A DNA stretch of 64,000 nucleotides from Cornus controversa (lineage: Eukaryota > Streptophyta > Magnoliopsida > Cornales > Cornaceae). Location of the stretch: assembly GCA_026545225.1 (NCBI GenBank), contig CM048852.1, positions 61,329,146 to 61,393,145 of the forward strand. Reading direction: 5' to 3'. Of this stretch, positions 1 to 11,749 are shown one piece after another. How positions within the stretch are numbered: the stretch's first letter is position 1; the number at the start of each line of letters is the position of its first letter. The notes below the pieces were generated by a model that made no database searches, was not told the DNA's origin, and worked only from the letters and a program-made list of their open reading frames with translations. A program made the position numbers and the translations under genes.

Positions 1-740
1 ACTACATATATGTTCAAATTTGTAAAGATTCTTGAAGAGCGAAACCGACTCATGTAAATTACATGTACGTGCTGAAATCGTTCGAGCTAAGGTGAATTTT
101 TATTTTTATTTTTTATTTTTTTAAGGTTAACTAAAGTGATGTTATGATAGCACTATGAAACGATATATTCAAGGATGAGCACCACGTGCCCAATTCCCTT
201 CCATTATTCCATTTTTCATATCTCATCTTATCTTATCTTATCTTATCTGGACCGATTCTTTTTTACTACATATCCATTAGGGTTTTTTTTTTTTTTTTGG
301 AGCTTGACTGTACCCTAACAAAGACGTTGAACATTGTGACGTGGAGGTTTTAGGTTCAAAATATGAAAATACATAACTCTACTCTCTCCAAACTCTTCAT
401 TGCCGAAAGTTACATGTACTAATTTGTCATTTATCGTCCTAACACTCACACTTTAGTCTCTCTTTTACACTATAGATCATAGTGTAAAGTGACTAAAATT
501 TGAAATTAAAATTTTAGGGATGGCTTGATCTTTGTATTACGCCTATTATTAAATTAAATTTATAATAATAATAATAAAAAAATTATAAAGAGCATATCCT
601 TATTTTAGACAAGCTGATGAGACAGGTGGTTTGGTGCAAATAATAGAAAGAAGTAGATTTATATACCTGATCTGATCTACGAATTTGTCATAACCTGCAT
701 TCATAGCCGACTCTAAGGCCTCTTGTCACAATTTTTATTT
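1..740. repeat. Left-edge copy of the tandem-array tail
   Basis: This stretch matches 13,936-14,659, 27,865-28,588 and, with a few percent divergence and a missing stretch of about 40 bases, 36,087-36,764. In those three places it directly follows a cystatin-like gene and its promoter. The window therefore opens in the tail of an earlier array unit or at the original left edge. It contains a short run of TTATC repeats, a poly-T tract near 282-298 and no convincing gene. The small frame at 723-938 is repeated in B and C but has no recognisable domain. Confidence 0.8.
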
Positions 741-1079
741 TTTTCTCGAGAAAAGAAAGAAGAATTCATTAATAAACTATCAAACATCAGAACAATCCTT
801 AGTAACCACCTCAATCCTGGCAAGGATAGGAGGAAAACTGTCCAGAATCAATACATAAGACTTGCTAGAAATATACTAAACAATGTGATAGAATTTAAAT
901 CATACGACACTCTCAACGTACATGTGATCTTCTATTGACGATCTCATAATTCCTTTGTTGTTTATTTCATACATAAATACCAAATCTATGTGTTTACACC
1001 CTATCTGCCAATGGCCAATGAGAAGATGACACGTGGAAGGCTGCTATGTAAGAACTGTGATCATTTTTAGCCGGTTTGC

Positions 1080-2083
1080 CTTTATTTTCATTTATTGTTA
1101 TATAAATACTTTAAATGATTATGTATGTGTTCTAAACGTGAACAATGTGTTTGAGGACCCTTATATAAGTCCTAGGAAGTTTTAGGAACGTTTGATGAAA
1201 ATTGAGATTTCGGGTTGGTGGGGCCCGGGATGCGGGTCTCGTGGGCCAAAAAATCTGAAAATGTCAGAACGACACTAAACTTTGAAAGTAGTTTAAATAA
1301 AATATTTTATGAATTATGAAGTCTATTTCGATTCCGTATGAGTTTTCGAAATTGAAAACGGAGTCTGGTGAGGTACGTTAAGGGATTAGTGACGTTTTTG
1401 TAAATTATGAAGACTAGGGCAATAAATAAATGAGAGAACAATTCAACACATTCATTCTCTCATTGTAGCAGCTGTTTGAGAAAATTGAATATCTCTATAT
1501 TTATCTTCTTCCTTCTCCATTGAAATTGAGTAGCTTGGAGCGTGAATTGGACAACGCTGAAGAAGATAGGGTTAATCTACGCGATGAGGGCTCGAGTTTG
1601 ATTCGTTCGAAGTCAAATTCAAACAACGTTGATTTTGATGAGATTTGAAAATTTGAAAATTTTTGTCTAGAAGCTCATCTAAACTAAGGTTGGGATACCT
1701 AGCTAACCCATGAAATTTGAGATTTGTGTTAGTATATTGGTTGTATATGACAACCAATTGGTTACGTTGGTGTAATTAGATATTTTTAAGCATGCTAGAT
1801 TATACAATTGAATGAATTCTCATTGTGAGGTGATATAATTATGTGTTTATAAATGCTACTTGTGATTATATGATATATTGAATAAACAATGTGAGAGAAT
1901 TGTGTATGTTTTATGTGTACATGTGAATGTGACACTTATGTATTTGATAAATTGTCTTAAAGAGCATGATTAAATGTAAAACATGTTTTTATCATTGAAA
2001 TTTAATTGCTTTGACATGGGACGTTGTGGACATAAGCATGAGAATTATAAAATTTTCATGCATTGCATATACATTGATATGAG
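1080..2083 (+). repeat. LTR-like dispersed repeat, unit A
   Basis: This stretch has a TATA-like motif near 1,161 and blocks recognisably shared with 37,690-38,686: the GGCCC-rich patch near 1,220, and an AGGTACGT-containing patch near 1,370. It looks like the LTR or leader of a Ty3/gypsy-type element, but I saw no flanking duplication, primer site or coding domain. The solo LTR beginning at 2,084 is nested in it, and the interrupted sequence resumes at 3,226. Copies lie at about 14,999-16,002 and 28,928-29,931. Confidence 0.45.
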
Positions 2084-3220
2084 TGACGAATGTATAATAG
2101 TGGATGGATGTCGTTGCTTCTCTATATACACTTTGTACAACAATAAAACCTGCAAAAAAACTCTACTAAAAATTGTATATTATAAGTAGGGTCGAACCAC
2201 TCTCAAGTGAGATTCCGAATAAGCTCAAATTCACGCATTAATTTTTGGAATTAAAATGATTTTTTTAAAAATATTTTTTAATTTTGAATTATAATAAATA
2301 AATAAACTATTCTAATAAAATAAATTTAAAGGAAAGGAAATCCACCACCACGAATCCACATAAATAAATTTTTTACTATTTTTGTATGATTTTTCCTCCA
2401 ATAAATAATACACTTCACCAATCCAATTACAACTTGAAAAAATGAAGAAAAATTTGACATAAAAAGCAAACTTATTGTATATGAGAGTATTTTTTTACTT
2501 AATCTGTTACACCTTTACTAGGTAAATAGACGTAGGCATTCTTCGAATTGCCATTATTTGGCAAATACGAAGAATCCTCCCTCAAATTTTCTTTTAAAAA
2601 TAAAAACTCAGAATAAAAGAATACTGTTGGGAGGAGAAAATATATAAGAATATAAAAGAACTTACTTATATTTAATCATAGTGACTTCATCACTCCATTG
2701 AGAGTGTGTTTATAAGAAAAAAAAATGAATATAAGAAAATATTTTCAACTACACTTTATTTTTTTCTACAATTTCTAACTCATTTCACCATCCCGTAAGA
2801 CCCCTATTTATAGAGTTAGAGGGGAATGGTTTAGGTGGGAAAAATTCAAAATACAAAATTTAAAGACAAAAATTTAAAATACAAAATTTTGAATTTAAAT
2901 ATCTAATATTTGATCTTCATATCTTCAATTTGAATTCTGGCCTGCAGATGTGGCCGTGAAAAACATATTTTACAAAGTTTTGAACTTAAGACCTCTTATA
3001 GAGTAGATTGCATAGAATACAATCTCTTCCCAATTCTTCTTATGTTCATTTTCGGCTATATATATTACTTTCAGCCCTTTTTTTTTGGTTACTTTTCTTC
3101 TTATTTGGAAATCAACCCCGATAAAACATAAAATGTAAAGATAAGAACATTTAAATGAAATAAAATAGTAATTAAGGATTTATTTTGAGATATAAAATAA
3201 CAAGTTTTGTGCACTTATCA
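2084..3220 (-). mobile_element. Solo LTR (family S), unit A
   Basis: Read on the minus strand, this 1,137-bp segment begins TGATAAGTGCACAAAAC and ends in CGTCA, the same ends as the plus-strand element at 59,566-60,819. It is flanked by the 5-base direct repeat ATGAG (2,079-2,083 and 3,221-3,225). A TATA box (CTATAAATAG on the minus strand, near 2,806-2,815) lies about midway, as expected for an LTR promoter. No internal coding region is present, so it is a solo LTR formed by recombination between two LTRs. A related fragment in unit C (32,762-33,235) is followed by a TGGCCCCGTTGCCGG-type primer site, which suggests a Ty3/gypsy Athila/Tat-like source. Confidence 0.85.
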
Positions 3221-3349
3221 ATGAGGGTGTACGTGGAGAAAGAGGGGAACACCGGATGACATGTCGAAGGTTGCTACAAGCTCTTTGCATGGGAGATTAA
3301 TTATTATTCTAGCGACTGACGTTAGATATTTAAAATTTGGCCAAACAAT

Positions 3350-3760
3350 TACGGGTGACAATTCGTGTAATCGTGTCGTGTATGTGTTGTGTACGTGTTG
3401 ATATGATTATTATTAGTGTTAAGAAATCTTAACACGAACGCAACAAAATTATTATTTGTGTCCGGAAACCCTGACACGAACCTGACAGAATTATTACATG
3501 AGTAATACGACACGACACGAATATGACACGTTTAGCTAATCGAGTAATTTATAACACGAAAAAGACACGGTTATCTGACATGTCATTTGTGTCATTTTGA
3601 CGCGGATATGACACGTTTATCTGACACGATTAGCAAAATGGATAATCGGATTGTAAATGAGTTCACAGGTCAAACATGAATATGACACAATTAGTTAGCA
3701 GGTTTTCCAAGTTGACACGGTTACGACACGGACACGATTAGCAGGCCGTTTTTGAGAGTT
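3350..3760. repeat. GACACG-rich repeat, unit A
   Basis: The stretch is unusually dense in ACACGA, GACACG and CGTGTC words in irregular spacing, set in otherwise AT-rich DNA. Copies are at about 17,269-17,680 and 31,198-31,615. It is probably a dispersed transposon-derived repeat. I saw no ends, target duplication or coding domain and cannot assign a class. Confidence 0.45.
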
Positions 3761-3812
3761 TGTTTCTAAACTCAACATTGTTTCATATAATTCGCTTTGA
3801 GTTTGAGGGGGA

Positions 3813-3818
3813 TGTTAG

Positions 3819-3865
<47 letters not shown>

Positions 3866-4027
3866 CTTAAACCAAATAGATTTTTTTTTCTCCTAAGTTT
3901 ACTTTGCCTCCAAGATATATGTCTATAAATAGACTTGTGTATATTATATCATTAGGTTTTTCAATTGAGAGGAAAATCTCTATCTCTATCTTTCTCTCAT
4001 AATTTTATCACGTACGAAATATTAACA
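3813..4027 (+). mobile_element. Copia-type 3' LTR fragment, unit A
   Basis: The segment begins TGTTAGATAATA and ends AATATTAACA, giving the inverted ends typical of copia LTRs. It is preceded by the purine run TTTGAGGGGGA, which resembles a polypurine tract. TATAAATAG occurs near 3,925. A TA microsatellite (3,822-3,857) lies just inside the left end. Flanking five-base words do not match, so it is the right end of a truncated element and not a clean solo LTR. No copia reading frames remain upstream. Confidence 0.6.
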
Positions 4028-4771
4028 ACCCTTAATTAGCTACTAATTAAGTTACTAAATAAATGGCAAAAATCGTAGCTATCGTTATCTTTAATCCAAA
4101 ATTGACATTGAAGTTCAAGGATACCAGACAATAATCTTCTCTAGTTGTGCACATATGTGAAAAATAATCCAACATAGAACATATTGAAAGAAAAATGTAG
4201 AAGTATCCATAAACACCACTACAACTTAAACATATAATGTGGTACAACCATGAAAACTGCTACTAAATGCTTGCTTAATTAAGCGACTTCCTAAAATTTG
4301 GCATTCAAGTAATCAATCTATAGGCGGCCTAAGTTTGTGCAACTAACTTTGTGATAAGTCAGTTTAGGAAACAAGTCTTCTGGAATTGCACTTGTATTCA
4401 ATGGACTTCTTACAAAAGCCAGTTTACTTCTTATATTTCCAAATACCAACGATTTGAAGCCTTGAAAAAGCCCTTTCAGAGTCTTCCAAAAGCTCTTACA
4501 TAAATAGAAAAGATATTAAAGGCAAGAGAAAATTTAGAAAAATAAAGAGTGGAAAGGAAAAGATAAGACGCGAGTACTCACACCAAGTAATCGTTGGATG
4601 GAGAATGGTAAAATAGAAGTGATTGAAGTTGGAAAACTTGATAAGTATAGCAAAAATATAAATAAGGTTTTGGGCCTCTTTGTACTTGCATGATATATCA
4701 CAACTTGATTCACAAGCTTCGTTTAGAAAGATGGGACAACTACTAATACTATACTATAATGGATGCTACGT

Positions 4772-4870
4772 ATTTCGAATGTGGGCTGGGGTTGTTGAAG
4801 TCGTGCCCAGTGAGAGTCCAAGAAAGAGTTTAAGAATGCTGAAGTGCATGCACTTTGAGCATTGACCTCT
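4772..4870 (+). repeat. Conserved segment also found upstream of the 43.6 kb cystatin
   Basis: About 100 bases containing TGTGGGCTGGGGTTGT and GTGAGAGTCCAAG recur at 18,701-18,799, 32,640-32,738 and 42,846-42,945. The last copy lies about 700 bases upstream of the canonical cystatin start. A 61-codon frame (4,680-4,865) spans it but is not conserved enough to call a gene. It is a duplicated fragment of the cystatin neighbourhood or an unrecognised repeat. Confidence 0.5.
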
Positions 4871-6760
4871 TTTTGTTTGTCAAATAGAAGTAATCACTAC
4901 AAGAAAAATGAGTTTTAACAACCTGTAATTGACGACATGCATAAAAAGTAAGTCGTGTTAAAGTAATTCTTAAGGTTCATGTTTTAGACACCTTTTTAAA
5001 TATTAAAAATAGGGTTATTTTAAGGACTTGCAATTAATTGCTGAATCAATTTTCATTTAACGACTTACATTTTTTCTTACAACGACGTGTTTGGTATGTC
5101 GTCAATATAGGTCCAAAATTTCACCAATTCCCTCCAAATTCAATTCCCGCGCACTACCTATTCAGGCACATATTTTTCTTTGATCACTTCCTATTCCCAT
5201 TTGGCACGTCTTTTCCTTTGATTACTTCCTATTCCCACTGTAAACCCTAGTTTGCAACGATTATGGGTAAAGCAATTCGACACTTTGATCCTTTCATCTT
5301 TCCATTGTAAACCCTAGGTTTCAACAATTCTTGGTAGAGTATTTCGACTCATGAACTGTGATTTCGTCTCTAATTTATGCCGTCAAGGAACTCCATCAGG
5401 CAAAAGAGAGGTCTTCGACAAACCTGTAACAACCAAGTGTGTGTTTATGTGGGGAATTTGGGTTTTCTCACCGAATCGATAAAGAACCCCTTCGTAATCA
5501 GTTTCCCACCGGACAGACATAATAGTTATCATAAAAAAAGGACGAATAGAAGAGGGTTTCGTGACTGGTATGGCACCTTCTTCTTCTCCTTCTTCTATTT
5601 TTATTTTTATTAAAAAAATTCTATTGGAGAATTTGGGGGTCGGACACACTTTGATTTATCAATGGTTGATTTAGAATCCATTTTGATTTAATAAAATACC
5701 CCCTTCTTTGGTTTTAGCAAATAATTTGCCCTTTTTGTGTGAATTCTAATTGAGTTCAACCCAAGTTTACTTCTTGTTTCTTTTTCTCTTATGTTGTGAT
5801 GCATCATTTCCTCTGTTCATGGAGTGTTGTTTTGTTATTTAGTTGTTGGTTCTGGTTTTCTGCTTTGTAGTTTAGCTACTGGTTTTGGCCTTTTGTTTTA
5901 TTAATTGTTTAGCTGTTGGTTCTTGTTTTCTATATATGGTTTGGCTTATCTTATTGATTGGTGCTGTAGTTTATGTACCAGTTATGTATTTGTCTTATTT
6001 TCTGTATTTGTCACTCTTTTTGGTGCTCAAATTTGTATATATTGTTTTATGGTGATATTCAAGAGAATGTGACAAATGGAAACTTATTTTGGTGGTCAAA
6101 TTTGTATACTTTATTTTATGGTTGAGTTTTTTTAAACATTAAATTGGTTACAATTTGTTGGGTTATGAAGTGACATTAAGGTGGGTTGTTTTGGAAAGGA
6201 ATTACAAACTATTGGATGGTTGAAGATTCAAGATCACAAAGTTCATTGATGGCCATCTGATAATCATTTTTATCACTTTCACTAATATGATTTTTTCATT
6301 TGATTTACATCATTATGACTAATCTTATTTTGACCATGTCAAATTAGAATAATCAGTTGCTCAAACTGTTTGCAAAGTGAGTTAGGAGTTGCGTTGGCAA
6401 TATATATTCAACATTGTTATGTTTGGCTACAGAGAAAACTAAAATGGGAGATTGAAACTTCTCGTTTATTCACTTTCCCATCAACCAAACACACAGAATG
6501 TAGTGATGAAAACAGGATATATATGCCTAGAAATAAAGCAGAAGTGCAAGTGCTATGTGATGAATGTCATGAAAAAAAGAGGAAGACAAAACATATATCT
6601 ATATATATAGAACAAACAAAGATTTCATTATTACTCCAAACGAGTGTTACATATTTCTTTTCCATTGCATACACGTATATATAATATCAAAAAAGGACAG
6701 AATTGGATTGGATTACACCAACTTTGAACTCCAGAGGATTAAATTAACTTTTTTTTTCTT

Positions 6761-7222
6761 TTAAGCAACAGAGGGTGCATGGATGTAGGAAATTGCATGC
6801 TCTAGCAAAGAAGCCATGATTGATGGCCTTGAGAAGGTCTCTCCCTCCAGAACACTACTGTCTTCGAGCTTGAAATCAAGCGACTCATCGTAGTAGATGT
6901 CCCACCATTTTGCTACTAACATCTTGATGTCCTTTCTGTCCATGATAGCTTCTTTGCCATTGTACCTCCATGACTTTGATCCCTATTTTTCATAAATAAA
7001 ATTGCAGAGAAGATTAAGAAAATCGGACTCAATACGAAGTTGTGGATTAGATAAATCAATATATATATAAGAAGAAAATGCTTACAGTAGCACAATAGTG
7101 AACCACTTTAACTTTTTTGAGCTCCAAATTTTCTAGGTGGTGCCATAACATGGCCAGGACAAAAGGTTGTACAGCAAAGGGATGGGTTTGTACATGTTTT
7201 GGAAGAATATGTTCAAGAAGTC
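6761..7222 (-). pseudogene. Galactinol synthase 3' fragment (two exons), unit A
   Basis: Galactinol synthase (GT8 family) makes galactinol from UDP-galactose and myo-inositol, the first committed step of raffinose oligosaccharide synthesis. Two exon-like blocks are visible on the minus strand. The first, 7,222-7,086, opens with DFLN and encodes YKPIPLLYNL, then, after an apparent 2-base insertion, VLAMLW and VKVVHYCAT. A GTAAG donor follows. After an AG acceptor, the last exon (6,982-6,761) encodes GSKSWRYNGKE, MDRKDIKMLVAKWWDIY and a C-terminal HAPSVA resembling the family's APSAA ending. The N-terminal catalytic two-thirds is absent, so this is a non-functional fragment retaining an intron. 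It lies inside a CACTA element. The identification is by family motifs from knowledge. Confidence 0.75.
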
Positions 7223-9989
7223 CTAAATTGTATACAAGGAAAACAAAAACTTTAGAAATGTGATAAGATCTCTTCACTGGAATATGATAAGCAAATTTTT
7301 AATGTATTTATTTGTAATAGTTCTATATAGATGATGATGATGATAATGATGGTGATGGAAAAATGTTGATGGTATATAGTGATCGCAAACCTTATTTTAA
7401 TCATTAAACTAATCATTTTCATCATTAATATCCTCAATAACCTCATTACCATCATCATAATGTCACAAGTTAAAAAATCCCAATATTGCTGTTAAAAATC
7501 ATTTTGTTGTCTCATCTGTTTTGAAAGTTCTCTGACCAGCCTCTTATGATTTAGACAAATGTGTTTTGTTGTGTATGGGCTTAATCTTCTAAATAGAAGC
7601 TGAGATATGGACTGCTCTAAATTTTCATACCCTAAAACCTCTTATGTATGCTTTATTGTGCTGTTGTCAGTTATATGAACCTTTGTTCTCACTAGTTTTG
7701 ATCTACTGATCATTAAATTGACTTAATCTGATTAACTTATGATTATGTGTCTCATTTGAGTTGAGATTGCCTAAAAATGTATAGCTAAAATATGTTCATC
7801 ACTTGAGACAAACTATTCACTGTTGTCATTTGTTCTATTACTTTTAAATGTCTCAAAAAGGAGCAAAAATATTTTTAATTGATTTCTGAGGTGTCATTTG
7901 AGTTTAGGCGAGTGTATTTGACTGTTTTAATAATGTTTATGAAGTACTAAAGTTGTGTTTGCCTCTGCATTAACATCTAAATTTCTGAAGCTCTTTTTCT
8001 TTTTTAAAAAAAAGGGAAAAGAAAAAAAAATACATTGTCACAAAGCATATTATGTGCTTGCTTCTACTGTTTGGTGCTTGTAAAGTTATTTATGATTATG
8101 AGTATGTTAAAATTCATAACCTAAGCTTGCTCTGCTTTTACAATCTCAAAATTATCTTTGTTTCACATTTTTAGCACCTAATAGCTTGCTAATACACTGA
8201 TTATAACTAAACCTGCCCAAGAAATTGTTTGCATTGATTAGAAAAATATCTTTAGGTGCCTTTCATTATGTAATAAGTATGGTGTGTCATGATAATCAAG
8301 GTTTGGGTGTATTGAGGACCTGTTATTAGCTGTTTTTAAGGTTGAATATCAGAAAGCATATTTATGCACTTAACTTGCTCCTAAAGGTTTTTGAAGAAAC
8401 TGAGAAGCTGATAATTGTTTTGGGCTTTATCTGAAACCGTGTAGCTAAACATACATGCATAATTTCATAGTTTAAGTTTGATTGCAATCATTACTTTTCT
8501 ATAGTAAGTTCTGGTTCAAAACAAGTCTACACTGTCAGATTGCTTCTCCATCATTTTGCTTAGTTGAATCTGTCTAAAACACGTGTTGATTATATTTACT
8601 GCTGTAGCATCTTTTGAATGGTATTTATTCTCTGATTGTTGATGTCTTTGAGTCTTATGAATTGAAATAAGATGCATCAAATAATTAACAAGTTCTGAAG
8701 TTTGAAAAAACTTTGGCTCCTTTTATTATAGGAGTTATTTTTTCTTTTTCTTCAATGTAACATCAACTTTATTTAATTTCAAACACGAGTGATTGTTTTT
8801 TTTTAGGCAAGTTTTCGAATGCTTTATTTTCTAAAGCTAGCTTGTAAGGCATTTTGTGGTTTGAACTTGATAATGGTTTTCTTCCAAGGAATTGGACCTC
8901 AACTTGCAAGTCCTCATTGGCTGGGAGAACCTTCTCGACTTCAAGGTATTTCTCTTTTATATTTAGAAATTCAAGTTGAATTTCCCGTTCTCCCTTTTCC
9001 TTGCTTTTGATATGTTAACTTTCAACAATTGGTTCCATTTATTGTCTTTACATGAGTTGATTTTTATTATGTGATTATGATCCACCTAATTCCAAGCATG
9101 AACAAAGAGTAATAATAGTAATGCCTTAGCCACGATAACAATGGAAAAAGTTTGAAAAAAGAGTGACTGATTATAGTTTTTCTAAATATTGTGTTATGTT
9201 AACATTTGATTCAATGAACTAAGTTTTGCTTACATGTATTCAAATTATGGGGCTTTGGATATATGAACTTTGAACAATTAGTTTGATCGATCACTTGGTC
9301 CATTTATCACCATTACATGAATTGATTTTCATTTGAATTTTTTTTCTTAAGTTGAAAAAATATTTAAACCTTTAGAATTGAAAAAAAAAAAGAAGCAAAA
9401 CTATATATTGTTCATTTTCTCTATCTGTCAAGTCTCATTCCTGTTCTCTATCTGTCAAGTTAATAGTTATGTCCTCCCATGGGGCTACTTTGTATTTGTT
9501 GGATATGGGGTTTCACATAGTTTTATTTTTTATCCGTGTGGTATGCCCCAAGTAAGGATGTATGGCATTTTGCTAAACTTTTGGGGAAATATAACATCAT
9601 TGCTTACCTATAAAAAATTTAAAAATCTCCTCAATATTAAGTGGTAGATGATCTATAAAGAGAGTTCACTTTAGATTATATGGTTGACTGTGAACCATTC
9701 TCTTAGTTAGTTACTAGGATTTTCCTAGACTAATGCATGAGTATCCAGGTTGATAAGATTAGGCAATACTTGATCCACAGTTGAGAATTTGAATCCCATT
9801 CAGGCCACGTACCCTCAACCAATTTTTCTGTATAATTGTCAGGTGTGACGAAAAATAAATAAATAAAATCTATATTGTTTGCAAATACTTACTCAGATTT
9901 TACGAGATTTGAAAATTATTGCAGTTTACTCAACTACCATATTCTATTTATAAAATCTAATTTAAGGTGTATTTTATATTGAAGTTGAT
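7223..9989. other. Non-coding interior of CACTA element, unit A
   Basis: No supportable gene. The stretch is T-rich with intron-like composition. An exon-like block at about 8,812-8,955 follows a T-rich run ending in TTTAG, precedes a GTATTT donor-like site and encodes GIGPQLASPHWLGEPSRLQ. I do not recognise it and its reading frame is closed just upstream. It may be another captured exon. The equivalent in unit B is 21,152-23,918. Confidence 0.4.
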
Positions 9990-10217
9990 TTTTTATGTGG
10001 TGGAATACATTATTACAAACTCAGCTCCTGATGCTTTCGCTGAAGTGGGATTTTCCTCCTAGGCTCCTAGCTATCTCAATGTTACATTTTAGAAGAATTC
10101 TTCTCCTTGAGTTCCATTGGCTCTATAAACTAGAAAGTTTGTTGTCATCTCTTGAAATCTCACAGGCCATCGAATCTTATAACGTCAAGTGTTATGAGTA
10201 GATTTTTTTCTTCTTTT

Positions 10218-11116
10218 CTAGATTACATAGTACCCAATCCCTCCCAAAACAAGAAAAAGAATTAATCCATCAACCACTACTACCACAATTAACACCCATT
10301 TTCTGATACCAAAACTCTTCCCATTACCCACACCAGTTCCCTTTGGAACTTTAACCATATAATTCGATTCGAATCCCCTGTCAACTTGTTTAACTCCTCT
10401 AACCATATCATATAGAAAGCATTTTGCAAGTCTGTATCATCTTTGCCAGAGAAATATAGTGTAACAACACATTTATAGACATCCATACACAAACTTGCAC
10501 ATTCTTCTTTGCTAACATTTACCTTATTATGAGTGCTCTTCAATACACATCTAACACCTTGTAACTCAACCAATTCCACTTGATTTTCAGTTAAAACTAG
10601 ATTCCCCATACTTAATAAGTGTAGCCTTTGTAGCAATGAAAAATCACATCTTAGAATATTCGAGGCCTCATGTTGACAAATTATAGAACAAGGTTCAAGT
10701 ACTAGTTACACTTCAAATTACCTCCACACCTTGTCCAGAAGTACCTGTTTTCCATCCAAACCGTTCTTTCTGACCACCTTTGATCGTAAATCTCCATCCT
10801 GAGTTAGCTTTAGCACACATTTCGTGTAGAATGGTGATAAATGGTCAGAACTCCACACTTTTACATCTCTAAGAAAAACATCCAGGGAACATGAGTATTT
10901 CTAGTTCAAAGCTTCGACACACAAAGCGGCTTTAAAGTTGGGTACCATTTGATTAGTCTCCATTAGAAAAGCCCTCCTTATGAAGCTCATGCTATATTCC
11001 ACCAGAACTAGAAGAGTGACTCGGTAATGGATATGAATGTCAGAGTCATAATGGCCAGGAATGAACAAATGAATGAGAAAAAAAGAAAGAAAGAGAGTTT
11101 CATTAGTAAATTGGAA
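10218..11116 (-). pseudogene. Bulb-lectin/PAN receptor-like gene fragment, unit A
   Basis: Minus-strand remnants appear in N- to C-terminal order. First is a bulb-type lectin stretch with RRAFLMETNQMVPNF, CSLDVFLRDVKVWSS and CVLKLTQDGDLR. Then, after a frame change, comes FGWKTGTSGQGVE, followed by LQRLHLLSMGNLVL. Next is a PAN-like cysteine pattern (KEECASLCMDVYKC) and finally a hydrophobic segment (WVLIVVVVVDGLILFLVLGG), a probable membrane span. An in-frame TAG at 10,901, at least two frame changes and loss of the region between lectin and PAN domains make it a pseudogene. Further degenerate coding with three stops (9,990-10,185, containing FLVYRANGTQGEEFF) may continue it. It resembles plant PAN/lectin membrane proteins; no kinase domain is seen. 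Confidence 0.6.
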
Positions 11117-11749
11117 TCTATATTTCATATTTTGTACTTATTTCTGGTTAGTTTCTTGGCAAGTGGGTATGACCTTTGTAGGGTTTTCAAATGAGAATTA
11201 GTGGAAGGGAGTGAAGGAAAAGGTGTATGTTAGTTAATGTATTGAGATTAATATTGTTTGTGGTATCTCCATTATAAATGCATTTTACTTTGGGCTTGGA
11301 TATTTTAAATTGACTCTGAATTTCTTATATATGAATCAGTCGAGAACAATAAAAATATCTACCTCTTAATTGTTTTGTCATAATTTATTTACTAGAGTGG
11401 TTAACTTATAATTTTCTTATTTGTTTTCATTATTCATAGTTTGGTAATGCAAGGGCTTTGACTCATGTCAATTTTTTTTTCTTTGTTTTATTTGTTGTTC
11501 TTTTTGTTAAAAAATGAAAAAAAAAAAAAAAAAGAACGCCACACACTCTCTCATTTTTTTCTTTTTATTTTTATTGTTTGTTTTGTATGTGCATCTTTAA
11601 ATTAGCATTTGTGATTGTGAATTTTAATTCATTATTTTTGCATTAATTTATTTTTTGTTGTTTAAAAATATTTATAAAAGTAGAGCTAAATCTTTATAAC
11701 TGTAGCGAGCACCTTCCAATTTCGCAATGTCTAGGAAAGTTCTGACTAA

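Larger units (their letters stand above)
4895..11465 (+). mobile_element. Truncated CACTA (En/Spm-type) element, unit A
   Basis: The left end CACTACAAGAAAAATGAG is the classical plant CACTA terminal sequence, preceded by AAT. Just inside are repeated ACGACTT, AAGTCGT and GACGACAT words (4,930-5,110), like subterminal repeats. No matching right terminus (a TTCTTGTAGTG-type end) was found before 11,465, where unit C rejoins this unit, so the right end is missing and the given end is the junction, not a terminus. No CACTA transposase motif was seen. The element carries two broken host gene fragments on its minus strand (6,761-7,222 and 10,218-11,116), typical of gene capture. Confidence 0.65.

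Noticed and set aside
3813..4027. Complete copia element or clean solo LTR
   Set aside because: A polypurine-like tract and LTR ends are visible, but no pol motifs lie upstream and flanking five-base words do not match, so only a 3' LTR fragment is supported.
5377..5649. Overlapping open frames on both strands (78 and 88 codons)
   Set aside because: They overlap on opposite strands, end in low-complexity runs of Phe/Tyr or Glu/Ile, and show no domain. They lie in the CACTA interior.
6370..6684. 104-codon open frame on the plus strand, repeated in unit B
   Set aside because: It lacks a convincing ATG start at its 5' end, composition is not protein-like and no family is recognised. Repetition in B reflects the tandem duplication.
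10289..10636. 115-codon frame as an intact gene
   Set aside because: It is a piece of a decayed lectin/PAN gene with frame changes on either side, so it is annotated as part of a pseudogene.
4895..11465. Autonomous CACTA element with transposase
   Set aside because: No transposase motif or right terminus was found; only the left end and captured fragments are supportable.
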